Shown: positions 52,195-61,122 of the stretch, piece after piece
Layout of the letters: every line of letters begins with the position of its first letter
Numbering within the stretch: position 1 is the stretch's first letter
DNA from: Stentor roeselii
Lineage: Eukaryota; Ciliophora; Heterotrichea; Heterotrichida; Stentoridae
Reading direction: 5' to 3'
NCBI GenBank assembly: GCA_006503475.1
Contig: RSEH01000209.1
Span: 1 to 64,000 of the forward strand
DNA: 64,000 bases
Position numbers and translations under genes: made by a program
Notes under the pieces: generated by a model
Told to the model about the DNA's origin: nothing
What the model saw: the letters and a program-made list of their open reading frames with translations, nothing else
Databases searched by the model: none

Positions 52195-52668
52195 TGGAAA
52201 TTTTAGTTAAAATGAAGAAATATTGGTTTATTTGGTTGGAATGGTTAAGATGGAGTTTATAGATAAGTTCATTAAAGTGCTTTGGGTTTAAGGAATTTCG
52301 TAGTTTTTACTGTAGTTTTTATTCACATTTTCTCAATTTTGATATAAAGAATCTGATAATACATTTTTATACTTATCTCACTACCAAACCTCAACTTTAC
52401 TTATTCTAAAATCCCTAAAATCCAATAAGAAACCAATTTAAATCATAAAACTCTCTAAAATCCCAAATCCTCCAAAAATCTTAACACCCTAAAAATCCAA
52501 GCTCTTCAAAACCAAAAAACCATTCCATTTTCCTGAATTGCAAAAAAAATCCTGAATTTTCTGAACCATTTGAAAACCTATCTAATTTTCCATAAATTAT
52601 ATAAAATCAGCCCTTTTATCCCTGAGCCATTTAAAACTTCAAAATTTTTTCTAACTTTCTAATAATAA
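52195..52668 (+). promoter_or_regulatory. Intergenic DNA, second half G-poor leader of the PH-kinase gene
   Basis: No gene. From about 52380 the plus strand consists mostly of A, C and T with CTAAAA/CCAAA-like runs and few G, ending AATAATAAATG. I infer promoter or leader. Confidence 0.45.
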
Positions 52669-54534
52669 ATGGGATCTTGTCCAATCAGTTCAGGTAAAAG
52701 GTCAACTCGTAGACAAGTAAGCACGAAAGTTCAAACCGAAAGAAGTACTCATCATCTAGTGAACACAAAAGAAATGGAATTATTGCAACATTTATTTAAA
52801 GACTTAGCCCTTCGCAACTCCGCTTTTGACTACCTAGAAAAAAGCACTTTTCTTAACTTCTGTAAACTTCCAGTATCTTCTATTCAGGGCTTCCTCGGCG
52901 AGAGACTCTTCGATATGCTTGCAGAATTCGAGGAATTTACAATAAAACTTGAAAAATTCACGTATATCTTAGAAGTCATGTGCAGAGCAAATGAAAGTGA
53001 CTCAATTTCAGTCATTTTTCAGCTGATTGACTTGGAAAACTCGAAACTTTTAACAGTGAATTCATTTAAGATGTTGGTAGTTCTTAAATAGTGCTACAGT
53101 TTTTTTTCCTTCTTGAAAAATCACTCTTTTGACCAGCCTCCAGAAGGATTTAGAAAAAATTTGAATTTTAATGAAGAACTTTTTAATAATTTTTCAACGA
53201 ATTTGAAAAAAATCGATGAAAGTCTTGTTTTAGTTGAATTGGATCAGGTTATTGAGGCTCTTTTTAAAAGATACTCTAATGGGGCACATGGAGTGACTTT
53301 AGAGAAGTTTTATCTGGTGGTTAAAGAATTTCCTTGTATTTTTGAGCAGATTGGTAAATGTTTCACTCATGATTTATGGTCAACCAGTTCTGTTCTAGGT
53401 GTAAGGAATGCTAATGTAGGAGGGCAAAGGTCAAGAAGAGATCTAGAGACAGTCTTTATATTGAAAGACCACTCTTTAATCGAGTACTATGCTGAAATAA
53501 AAGGATCCTTGTTAATCCTCATGTCCCAAGGCAAGTCTTCTAAAATCGAGCAAGTTCTTTTCCTTGAAAACTGTTACATCAAAGAAAATTCCCGCTTTTC
53601 AGTCTGGATCCTGAGCATTTTCCATTCCACCCAATACGACCCTAAAGTAATCCTTGCCTTTCGATCAGAAGAAAAACAAGTGAAATGGTTAGAAACCCTA
53701 TCAAAAGCAGGAAACATGCGAAAACTAAAAGACTATTATCGAATCGAAAACAAAATCTCACATGGAAAGTTCTCTGAAGTCTTCATAGCAATCAACAAAA
53801 CTTCAAAGGAAAAATTCGTAGCGAAATTAATCCGCAAGAGAAAATTAGACTACGTCGAGCGAGAGATGATGCGAAACGAGGTACACATCTTATCTTTGCT
53901 GAATCACGAAAACATCATCAAGCTTTTCGACTACTTCCACAGTCAAAAGTCCTTAATTTTGATTTTAGAAAATGTTGAAGGTGAAGAGTTGGTAAAAGTG
54001 ATAAAGTCTTCAAGTCTCTCAGAAATGCAAGTCAAGTCAATAATCTTCCAATTATTAAAAGCTGTTGATTTCATGCATGGTTTTGGAATCTTACATCGAG
54101 ATATCAAACCTGAGAATATTATTTTAAAGAAAAAGACTGTAGATGATTTTTCTTTAAAACTCGTTGATTTTGGCTTCGCTTCTTTTGAACTACAGAATTC
54201 TTTGAACATGATTCATTGCGGGACTTTCGGGTACTCTGCACCTGAAATATTGAAAAAAGAAGCTTATGGCAGATCTGTCGACATGTGGTCCATCGGGATA
54301 GTGGCTTATTCAACGATTACAGGAAAACTTCCGATTTACGATTCAGATCATCGAGTAGTGTACAACAAGACAATCAACTTGGAAATCGACTATAAAAGCG
54401 AAGCTTGGTCGAAAGTGTCTCCAGAAGGCTTGGATTTCGTTCAAAAGCTGCTGAAAAAAGACCCTAAACAACGACTTGACAGTTCTTCTGCTCTTTCTCA
54501 TCCTTGGTTTATCAATTTAAATAAAACCTTTTAG
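52669..54534 (+). CDS. Protein kinase with EF-hand-like N-terminus and PH domain, 616 aa
   Basis: Two exons joined by a 15-nt intron (53077-53091). The N-terminus MGSCPIS could be myristoylated on Gly2 and palmitoylated on Cys4. Residues about 35-230 are helical and EF-hand-like without clear calcium loops. A PH domain lies at about 253-343 (ends with a Trp helix, KQVKWLETL). The CAMK-type kinase domain covers 353-615: VAK Lys381, HRDIKPEN (471), DFG (495), GTFGYSAPE and the DMWSIG helix. All catalytic residues are present, but the glycine loop is degenerate (ISHGKFSEV). It is probably membrane-bound and responds to lipid. The stop is 3 bp from the stop of the convergent gene. Confidence 0.87.
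53077..53091 (+). other. 15-nt intron
   Basis: GTAGTTCTTAAATAG, phase 0, carries an in-frame TAG. Removal joins ...SFKML to CYSFFSFLKNH. A at position 10. Confidence 0.9.
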
Positions 54535-54537
54535 TCT

Positions 54538-54906
54538 TTACATTATATGACACTCGCAGGAGGACTTTTTTTCATTTAAAAATTTTGCCTGGTTAATGTT
54601 TTGCTTTAAAAAAAGGTTTTCGACTTCTTTGTCTTGCATCCTGATTAGAGCTGAGTCGATTTGAAGGTTTAGGTCAAAGATTTCGCTTTGAAGGTTTTGG
54701 ACTAGTTTTATGATTTCTCTTTCTTTTTTCACGTCTTTTGAGGCATTTTCTAGAAGAAGGCAAGACTGTGAAGCGAGTTCTGATCGCATTTTAAGAAGTT
54801 CCTCGCAGATCAGGCTGGTTTCTCGAGTTAGTTGATGAACCGTGGGACTAGCGTCAGGAGGACCTTGGCGATTTTCTAGGCTTTTTGAGAACTTTTCACT
54901 GTCCAT
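54538..54906 (-). CDS. Small coiled-coil protein with C-terminal CaaX box (CHIM), 122 aa
   Basis: Ser/Pro-rich start, then helical Glu/Leu/Gln heptads over residues 25-110. It ends SSCECHIM: Cys at -4 with aliphatic residues and Met last, the farnesylation type of CaaX box, with a further Cys two residues upstream that could be palmitoylated. Predicted to sit on the cytoplasmic face of membranes. No family recognised. It is divergent from the other CaaX-ended coiled-coil gene at 55377, with the 39-bp minisatellite between them. Confidence 0.75.
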   Translation of the reverse strand: MDSEKFSKSLENRQGPPDASPTVHQLTRETSLICEELLKMRSELASQSCLLLENASKDVKKEREIIKLVQNLQSEIFDLNLQIDSALIRMQDKEVENLFLKQNINQAKFLNEKKSSCECHIM

Positions 54907-55029
54907 GAAGTTAATTTTAACTATTCTTTATGTTTAGGTTTTGAAAGTGGAAATGACTGAAAGGACTGAAGGACTAAAGGACTTTTCCTAAGATGATAAA
55001 TATTTAATTATCTTGAAGAATGTTTAAAA

Positions 55030-55336
55030 GGTTATCAATTGAAACGTTATGTAAAAGAATTTATAAAAGGTTATCAATTGAAACTTTATGTAAAAGAATT
55101 TATAAAAGGTTATCAATTGAAACTTTATGTAAAAGAATTTATAAAAGGTTATCAATTGAAACGTTATGTAAAAGAATTTATAAAAGGTTATCAATTGAAA
55201 CTTTATGTAAAAGAATTTATAAAAGGTTATCAATTGAAACTTTATGTAAAAGAATTTATAAAAGGTTATCAATTGAAAGGTTATGTAAAAGAATTTATAA
55301 AAGGTTATCAATTGAAACGTTAAGTAAAAGAATTTG
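55030..55336 (+). repeat. 39-bp minisatellite, eight copies, in a divergent promoter region
   Basis: Units start at 55030, 55069, 55108, 55147, 55186, 55225, 55264 and 55303 with a strict 39-bp period. Each opens GGTTATCAATTGAAA and contains ATGTAAAAGAATTTATAAAA. Copies differ mainly at two bases after GAAA: cg, ct, ct, cg, ct, ct, gg, cg, which suggests a three-unit (117-bp) higher-order step. As 39 is divisible by three, several frames on both strands stay open through it; I regard those as accidental. Confidence 0.92.
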
Positions 55337-55376
55337 GAAATAGAGGAATAAAGGTTATCAAATTAATAACTTATGT

Positions 55377-56033
55377 ATGATAAAGATTCTAATCACATTA
55401 ATAAGCAATTCTAATTATTATTTAATGCACAGTCTCAGAATCCCGTCATCTCTTCAGCCTGACAACTCAACCACTCAACTAAGCTTCTCCACTCTGCCCA
55501 TGAAAACAATCAAAGATGTCAAAGAACACTCATCTTCTCAGTCTTTCGACTCAAGTGAAGAAGAAGTTTCAGTCGACTCAGAAGTCTTAAAAATCAAAAA
55601 AATCACTGCGGATCTTTCACTTGAATGCAAAGAAAACCTGAAAAAACTTAAAAAAGTTCATAAAATATTCACAAGTCAAACTGAAGAACTTGCCAAACAA
55701 ATGAACAACTTGACTGAAAAGAAAAAATTTATCACTCCAATCAACAACTTAAAAGAAAAAACTTGCGAAATCAACCAAATCTTGGTTAAAAGTCTACAAA
55801 ACACGAAAAAAATCTCAGATGATGACCACTTCAGCCTAAACGATGGAAATTTTCATGAAATTTTCACAAAACTTCAATTCGGCATCGAAAGCGTCAATGA
55901 AAAGTTCGAATTAAGCCAGAAAGTTATAGAAAAATGCACTGAGACCACCTCAGCAAATCAAACTTTCAAGGAAAATAACGCAAAACTAGAAAATGAGTCT
56001 AAAAATGAGGCTTGTTCATGCGTTTTGCTTTAA
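55377..56033 (+). CDS. Coiled-coil protein with C-terminal CaaX box (CVLL), 218 aa
   Basis: ATG at 55377; another in-frame ATG at 55422 (MHSLRIPSSL) may be the real start, since the first 15 residues are hydrophobic and lie near the repeat. The middle is Ser/Glu-rich, followed by Lys/Glu/Asn heptads. It ends EACSCVLL, a CaaX box with final Leu that favours geranylgeranylation, plus an upstream Cys for palmitate. Expected to be a peripheral membrane protein. Together with the minus-strand CHIM gene it forms a divergent pair of prenylated coiled-coil proteins. Function unknown. Confidence 0.75.
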   Translation: MIKILITLISNSNYYLMHSLRIPSSLQPDNSTTQLSFSTLPMKTIKDVKEHSSSQSFDSSEEEVSVDSEVLKIKKITADLSLECKENLKKLKKVHKIFTSQTEELAKQMNNLTEKKKFITPINNLKEKTCEINQILVKSLQNTKKISDDDHFSLNDGNFHEIFTKLQFGIESVNEKFELSQKVIEKCTETTSANQTFKENNAKLENESKNEACSCVLL

Positions 56034-56061
56034 AATGATGGTTTTCCTATAATAGACTCTA

Positions 56062-56457
56062 TTAAATATCGCAGTTTTCATCTTCTGAGTCTTCAGGATC
56101 GTTTTTAACTTCTTTGATTTCATCGTCTTGAACGATTTTAACACTTGAACCGACTCCTGAATTGCAAATATGCACGTCGCTCAGGACTTTATCCATTTCT
56201 GGATCGTTTTTTATCGCCATTTGGATGAAATTAGGACTTATTCGCTTTTTGCGAAAGTCAATTGCGGCTTGTCCTGACATTTCAAGCATTTCGCAGGTTA
56301 GGTACTCGAGGACTGCCGCTAAGTACACCCCTGCTTTTTTACTCACCCTTTCAGCGATTTTGGCCTTTTTGAGGTATCTCTGCACTCGCGATGCGGGGAA
56401 AAGAAAGTCTTGGCTGGTGGGAATGGTTTTAGAGAAGTTGGTGCAGTCTCTGTTCAT
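56062..56457 (-). CDS. Divergent histone H2A variant, 131 aa
   Basis: Residues 19-100 follow the H2A fold: FPASRVQRYLKK, AGVYLAAVLEYLTCEMLE, and RISPNFIQMAIKND. The acidic-patch glutamates of helix 2 (LEYLTxExxE) are kept, but the C-terminal patch reads NDPEMDK instead of NDEELNK. The N-tail is short and lacks the usual SGRGK sequence. The C-tail is strongly acidic (DDE, EDSEDE) with no SQ motif of H2A.X and no H2A.Z signature. It probably replaces H2A in special nucleosomes. Ciliates, with two nuclei, have several H2A types; which nucleus this serves cannot be seen. Upstream sense DNA is G-poor. Confidence 0.88.
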   Translation of the reverse strand: MNRDCTNFSKTIPTSQDFLFPASRVQRYLKKAKIAERVSKKAGVYLAAVLEYLTCEMLEMSGQAAIDFRKKRISPNFIQMAIKNDPEMDKVLSDVHICNSGVGSSVKIVQDDEIKEVKNDPEDSEDENCDI

Positions 56458-56805
56458 TATAGGGGGACTTGGTAAAGGGGATGAAGGATTAAATATGAAA
56501 GGTTTATGGGGATTGTTTAGGTTGTAAAGGGGTTTTTTTAGGAGTTTTGGGGGGTTATAGTGAAGATTTTTAGTGGATTTTAGAGATTTAGGGTTTGGGT
56601 TTTTTGGATTATAAGTTAGAAATTGATTGATTTAGTTGAATTGATCGTTTATTTCAGCAGGGTTTGTATTTTGAGAAGTGGCTTGTTTAGGATTATCATT
56701 TGTTAGAATTTTAGGTGGTAGGTTTAAAGGGATTTGGAATTACTAGACTTAGGTTCTGAGATATAAGTATAGATATCTTTAGGTTTAGGAGTTTGATGTT
56801 AGAGA

Positions 56806-56891
56806 GGCGGGAGGCCGTCTAAAGAGACAGCACAATAAATCTCTATTGCTTTGTGCACCTGTTATAGCAGGCCAAAGGCCCAACAAGCGCC
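56806..56891 (+). ncRNA. Candidate structured RNA (hairpin cluster), uncertain
   Basis: In otherwise AT-rich DNA, 86 bases hold several short perfect hairpins in a row: GTCT-AAAG-AGAC, GCACAA...TTTGTGC enclosing CAATA/TATTG, CCTG-TTATAG-CAGG and GGCC-AAA-GGCC. GGCG at the start can pair with CGCC at the end. There is no TTCGA-type T-loop, so it is not a tRNA. The strand is unknown. It could be a small RNA gene or just the 3' flank of the minus-strand gene at 56923. Confidence 0.2.
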
Positions 56892-56922
56892 ATTTATATC
56901 CTATCAATTTACCTATTTTTCG

Positions 56923-57816
56923 CTATTCAAACTTGCTGATAAAGAATCCTAAATCATATCCAAAGTCATAAAAGTACCCAGCTTTAAGTGCATCTTTCGC
57001 TTTCTGTACATCATTAGCAATAGCGACTCCATTGAAAAGTATATCTTTTGCGATAAGCAACTTATACCTGAAAGGATGACTGAGTACATACAAAGCAGAT
57101 TCAACTTTCGCGACTTCATCAGCAAAACTCGTATCACAAGACTTGACCTGACTCATGACAGCCATTCCCGCGAAAGCGATTTTCTTGAGTCCCATTGCGA
57201 CAGTCCAAATTCGAAAAGATTCCAAGTCCTTCAGGCCTTCTTCGAACTGTTTAATGGAATTTTCAGGGTTTTTAAGACATCCTCTTACATTCGAAGTCAG
57301 TCCCACGCCTCTAACGAACCCTTCAAAGAAATCTTCTAGTTCTTTTTCGCTGGTTTCACGAAAGAGCATCTTGCGGACTAGTCCTCCTAGAGTCAAACTT
57401 ACCTGATAAAGGTTGTTTTCAAGTAAATTAGATTTAATCATATTCAAGTCATCGTTGATCACCTTTCCTCTGAGTGAAACAAGACCTGTTATCGACAAGT
57501 TAAAATCCTGTGGCTGTTGAAAGACCTTAAAAGTCTCAGTAAACCTTCTACAGTCCTTTGAAAGTTCAGACTTACAAGAGCTGATTTCATTCGGCACTGA
57601 TTCCAAGGCAGAACTGACAGAATTCAAACAATTCTTCACATTTTCAATATTTTTCCCATCAAATTGTCTAAAAGGTGCAATTTTTCCAATCACGTCCTGG
57701 ATATTTTTAACACATTTCTGAGAATCTTGAGGAAGTTGAAGGCCGATAACAAGTCCTAGTTCAGGTGACAGGTCTTTGGTAAATACTTCCGAGATGATGA
57801 AAAGAAAGAGAATCAT
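56923..57816 (-). CDS. Secreted helical Cys-containing protein, 297 aa
   Basis: Signal peptide (MILFLFIISEVFT) then an all-helical domain with six or more scattered Cys and no membrane span. It ends AGYFYDFGYDLGFFISKFE. A tail of this shape (x..YxxGxDxGxxxS) occurs in a ciliate-expanded group of secreted proteins of unknown role; I say this from memory of the style, not from a search. Start context is ATATAAATG. It starts 6 bp after the TGA of the upstream gene on the same strand. Confidence 0.65.
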   Translation of the reverse strand: MILFLFIISEVFTKDLSPELGLVIGLQLPQDSQKCVKNIQDVIGKIAPFRQFDGKNIENVKNCLNSVSSALESVPNEISSCKSELSKDCRRFTETFKVFQQPQDFNLSITGLVSLRGKVINDDLNMIKSNLLENNLYQVSLTLGGLVRKMLFRETSEKELEDFFEGFVRGVGLTSNVRGCLKNPENSIKQFEEGLKDLESFRIWTVAMGLKKIAFAGMAVMSQVKSCDTSFADEVAKVESALYVLSHPFRYKLLIAKDILFNGVAIANDVQKAKDALKAGYFYDFGYDLGFFISKFE

Positions 57817-57822
57817 TTATAT

Positions 57823-58695
57823 TCAACAAATTCCTAAAGATAAAAACTGGTCTTCAGTCATTCTGCCTTTCATGATAAGTTCCAGGCGACTTCGGTAGTC
57901 TTCCTCGATTTTTCCTAATTTCCTTGAAAACCCTGGAACGTTCTTCGAAAACAGCTGCCCTGCTGAATGAATGACCATGCTCGGCGAGTCTTCTAAATAC
58001 AAAAGTCCGTATTTTTTAAAGATCACTTGTTTTTCCCCTTCAACTAGTTCCTCAATTTCAATTTCCACCAGGTTCATTTCAGGACTTCTAAAGTCAATTT
58101 TTACTCCTTTTTTCTTAAGATCTTCGATTTTATTATAAGCTGTCGTCAATGTAAAGCAGTAAATTTCGTCTAGAACTGATAAAACTAGGCTTTCATTGAC
58201 AAAGGATGGGACTGAATTTTCAAGTCTTGGGATTTCTCCGCGATAAGCGGATTGAATCGCGGTTTTTATTTCTTGGACGAGACTCTGAATGTCTCTGATT
58301 GTTTCTTACAAATCATTCAAGAATTCTTCTTCTAATGCTGACTCGACTTGAGACTTGCTGAGGTTGTACCTTAAAAAGATCCTTTCTTGAATAAGTTCGA
58401 TTTGTTGAATGAAGTTGCCTGAGAAGCGGTTACAGTTGTTTCTGATAACGTTTTCAATGTCGCTCTGGCGGGAAAAATTGTACTCGGACTTGACCCATTT
58501 TGACATGTTGGCCAAGGATATGAGGGGACCAGTAAGTTCACGTTTGAGTTCTTTCAACAATGACAACAAAACAGTTTTCGACAAAGCCATGGTTACCTGT
58601 TTTTTTTCTTCTGAAAGCAGATAAATCAAGGTGCACCCTCCGATTCCTACAAGAGCAGCCCCTATAGCCCATTTTTTCATGATATGTATAATCAT
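57823..58695 (-). CDS. Single-pass membrane-anchored helical protein, 285 aa
   Basis: Two exons joined by a 15-nt intron (58295-58309); without it two unrelated short frames would appear. A short N-terminus (MIIHIMKKW) is followed by one membrane span (about 9-27, GAALVGIGGCTLIYLL). The rest is helical and charged, with no catalytic motif. It resembles in layout small outer-membrane anchored proteins such as peroxin Pex3 (N-terminal anchor, helical cytosolic domain with an LLxELKxExxxPL-like stretch), and the length is near Pex3's, but identity is uncertain. It sits 13 bp after the Vps60 stop. Confidence 0.65.
58295..58309 (-). other. 15-nt intron
   Basis: Minus-strand GTAAGAAACAATCAG, containing the TAA that would end exon 1. 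Removal joins EEFLNDL to DIQSLVQEI. A at position 10. Confidence 0.9.
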
Positions 58696-58708
58696 AATCT
58701 AAGATTAA

Positions 58709-59314
58709 CTAAGTCGTATGCATCTCTGCATTCTTTTCTTGCGTCTTGGGCAAGTACGAAGGGACTTCCATGGACTCCCGATTTAAGTCATCAAATAAAT
58801 CAGCTTCATCAAGTTCATCAAGTTCTCTTTCAAGTTCTCCTTCATCCACTTCACAAGCGTAATTTCTGCTCATTATTTCATTGATTTCTTCAGTGTCCAT
58901 CATCATATCAGCCATATCGTCCATCATCTTCTCGACGTCGCCGACTTTTAATTGTTTCAACTGCTGGGTCTGGACCTTGTGGGCTTCTTTCATCGCTGTG
59001 ACCGTGTTGATCGTGTCTTGAATGCTTTGCGCTGTGAAGGTCATCTGCTCGATGTTGAATTGAGTCCCCATTAGACCTTCAAGTTGACTTGCGTACATCT
59101 TTCGACGCTTTAGAAGTTGAACTGCTCGTTGTTTGTTCATCTGTTGAGTACTTCCTCGAGAGTTTTTTATCGCCTCTCGTAGTTGGACCAGTTCTCGGTC
59201 GCATTCGGAGACTTTCTCTTTTAAGGACTGTACTCGGGTGTCCATACTTGCGTTCGCTTCTTCTAAGGTTGGACCTTTCGCTGGTTCTGGTTTTTTTTTT
59301 CCGAAGAATCTCAT
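58709..59314 (-). CDS. Vps60/CHMP5 ESCRT-III subunit, 201 aa
   Basis: Begins MRFFGKKKPEPAKGPTLEEA, the CHMP5 style of start, with the Snf7 helical core after it: the basic helix (KQRAVQLLKRRKMYASQL), MEQ-like FNIEQMTFTAQSI, then the DMADMMMDTEEINEIMSR segment, and an acidic tail (ELERELDELDEADL). Length 201 fits the family (about 220). ESCRT-III subunits polymerise on membranes during multivesicular body formation; Vps60 binds the Vta1/LIP5 cofactor of Vps4 through its tail. ATG follows AAAAA, and sense DNA upstream is strongly G-poor. Confidence 0.92.
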   Translation of the reverse strand: MRFFGKKKPEPAKGPTLEEANASMDTRVQSLKEKVSECDRELVQLREAIKNSRGSTQQMNKQRAVQLLKRRKMYASQLEGLMGTQFNIEQMTFTAQSIQDTINTVTAMKEAHKVQTQQLKQLKVGDVEKMMDDMADMMMDTEEINEIMSRNYACEVDEGELERELDELDEADLFDDLNRESMEVPSYLPKTQEKNAEMHTT

Positions 59315-59500
59315 TTTTTATTTGGGGGTTGATGAGTAGAGGATTTTGGGAAAGTTGATTGGGTTTGGATTTTTTGGGGTTTTTGGTATTCTGATCAGGT
59401 CTGAAAAATGAAATTTTTGGAGGTTATTAGGGATGTCTAAGTTTTTAGAGGCTTTAGAGTTTAGGTTAGGAGATCTTTTGGTATTTGGATTTTTTTATTA
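59315..59500 (-). promoter_or_regulatory. G-poor leader of the Vps60 gene
   Basis: On the plus strand C is nearly absent: bases 59341-59400 hold 2 C and about 21 G, so the sense strand of the minus gene has almost no G. Clearest minus-strand example of the leader skew. Confidence 0.5.
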
Positions 59501-59673
59501 GTTTTGAAAAAAATTGAGATATTATTTTGGTATTTTATTCTTTAGTGTTTGTGATTTTTAGACTTGAAGGATTATTCATATCAATTTCCTAAAATATGCA
59601 CAAAACAATTTAAATCATCTTAATACTCCAAAATAAGCAAGCCCTTCTGATGTCACACAAAATTTATTAAGAA

Positions 59674-59871
59674 TTAAAACGATTTCAAGTACCAAACTCT
59701 TTCTAAAAAGCCACGTTTACGAGATTTTGGATAAAATATCTTATCTAAAATCAATGTAAAAAAAACTAACAGTAACCACAATCCTAGTTTCCAAAAAAAC
59801 CTAATATCAGTATATTTTTTTAATCTAATGTTTTTAACCGAGAAAAGCCACAACTTCAGCAACCCTAACAT
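59674..59871 (-). CDS. Possible 65-aa membrane protein
   Basis: An ATG-started frame with a basic/aromatic start (MLGLLKLWLFSVKNIRLKK), one strong hydrophobic span (about 30-45, LGLWLLLVFFTLILD) and a basic tail (PKSRKRGF). The positive-hydrophobic-positive layout fits a small tail-type membrane protein. It lies in a gene-poor stretch next to relic DNA, and AT-rich DNA easily gives such frames, so it may not be expressed. Confidence 0.28.
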   Translation of the reverse strand: MLGLLKLWLFSVKNIRLKKYTDIRFFWKLGLWLLLVFFTLILDKIFYPKSRKRGFLERVWYLKSF

Positions 59872-61122
59872 ATCAATGCCATACTTCGAGCTTTATTTTC
59901 AAAAGATGAAAAACTCTGAGATTTAACAAAACAATAGAATCACTTCTTCAATACCTGCCAAATGAAAAAAAAGAGTTAGTCAAGTTGAAACAAACAAGAA
60001 AAAATAATCCAAGTTCGAACTTTCAATTTCATTGAAAAAACCTGAAAATTACTTGAATGGCAGTCTTAAGCAGGTCAGTTCTTTTTCTCTTTGGAAGGGC
60101 AGAACCTGATATCATTCATGTTCAAAGAAATTTCAAAAGAACTCGAAATCAAGATAATTAAAGCTGAAGCTTAAAAATTTACTTGGAAAGGCATGTAAAA
60201 ATTGACTCAGAAAAAAAAATTGGCCTATTTCTATCGATTTTTTAATGGGATTTGTGGAGAAGATCAGAAAAAATGTAAAATCGTTTTGAAAGCTCCTCAG
60301 AAGGCTGCTAATTACATGATTTTACTTTGGGATAGCATTTTAAATCACTTAAGTGAAAATAAGTGTTTTTATTGAACTTTGATGGGTTTGACGAAATTCT
60401 TCTGGTTTTTAGTCAATGCAAAAGGTGATCATGGGTTTTGATGATTTCGATTGAAGAACATGCGATTTGGCGAAAGCTGTTTGATTAGCTCTTGCTAGAC
60501 CTCTCGTGAAAAATTATGACCTTTACCTTGGTAAAGTTGATATCGAAAAATGGTTCAAGTCTTTGAAGGTCAGACCAGAGATCAGAGGTTTGAGATTCAA
60601 TTTAAATACCTGAATAAGGAGCTAAATATATCAAAAGTTTCTTTAAAGTTTGAATACAAATAAAAATTAGTTTTAGCATGGATTAAATTTATTTCTGATG
60701 AGTTTAAGAAATTTTTGTGGAAATTGGTATTCGAATTAAAACTTAAAATTAGCTGCATGAGTCTGAAGATTTTCATGAATACAGAAAAAATAGTTATATA
60801 TTTACTTTTGACATGTTGAATAATCTAATTAGCTAATCACAAAAAACTTTAAGAATATTATAAGGTTCTATAATTAATGGATTCACCTGTCTAATCTTTT
60901 TGATTATCTTGAGTATATAGGCAAGTAGGTTGAATTAAATTATAGAAACTTCCGAATTTTCTATAATGACCTTGCTTAATCGATTTTCGATCTCTATATT
61001 TTCTTCATTCAAAAGAATCTTATATAATTGCCTATGAAAATATATGTGAGTTTATAATTCACAAAGCACTTATTTCATTCAAATTCATCACCTTGATTTA
61101 ATCTTATTGGAAATCAATATAA
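59872..61122 (+). other. Gene-poor region with plus-strand coding relic (about 59990-60620)
   Basis: Pieces that read like protein occur on the plus strand in changing frames with stops: SLEGQNLISFMFKEISKELE, LAYFYRFFNGICGEDQKKC, FDGFDEILLVFSQCK and NYDLYLGKVDIEKWFKSLK. I take them as one decayed gene of unknown family. The last 100 bases before 61123 are AT-rich and end CAATATAAATG. Confidence 0.35.

Noticed and set aside
55030-55336. CRISPR-like array
   Set aside because: The units are directly tandem without spacers and the genome is eukaryotic.
55020-55343. Three long frames through the 39-bp repeats encoding 13-residue repeats
   Set aside because: All arise because 39 is a multiple of three; frames on both strands stay open, so this is no evidence for coding.
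7385-60620. Genome-wide reading of TGA as Trp or TAA as Gln
   Set aside because: All well-conserved genes use TGG for Trp and contain no in-frame stops over thousands of codons, and TGA ends several genes. In-frame stops are confined to regions that also show decay.
59990-60860. A long gene in one frame read with all three stops as sense
   Set aside because: That frame would need about ten percent Trp in places, and better protein-like sequence appears in another frame. A frameshifted relic fits better.
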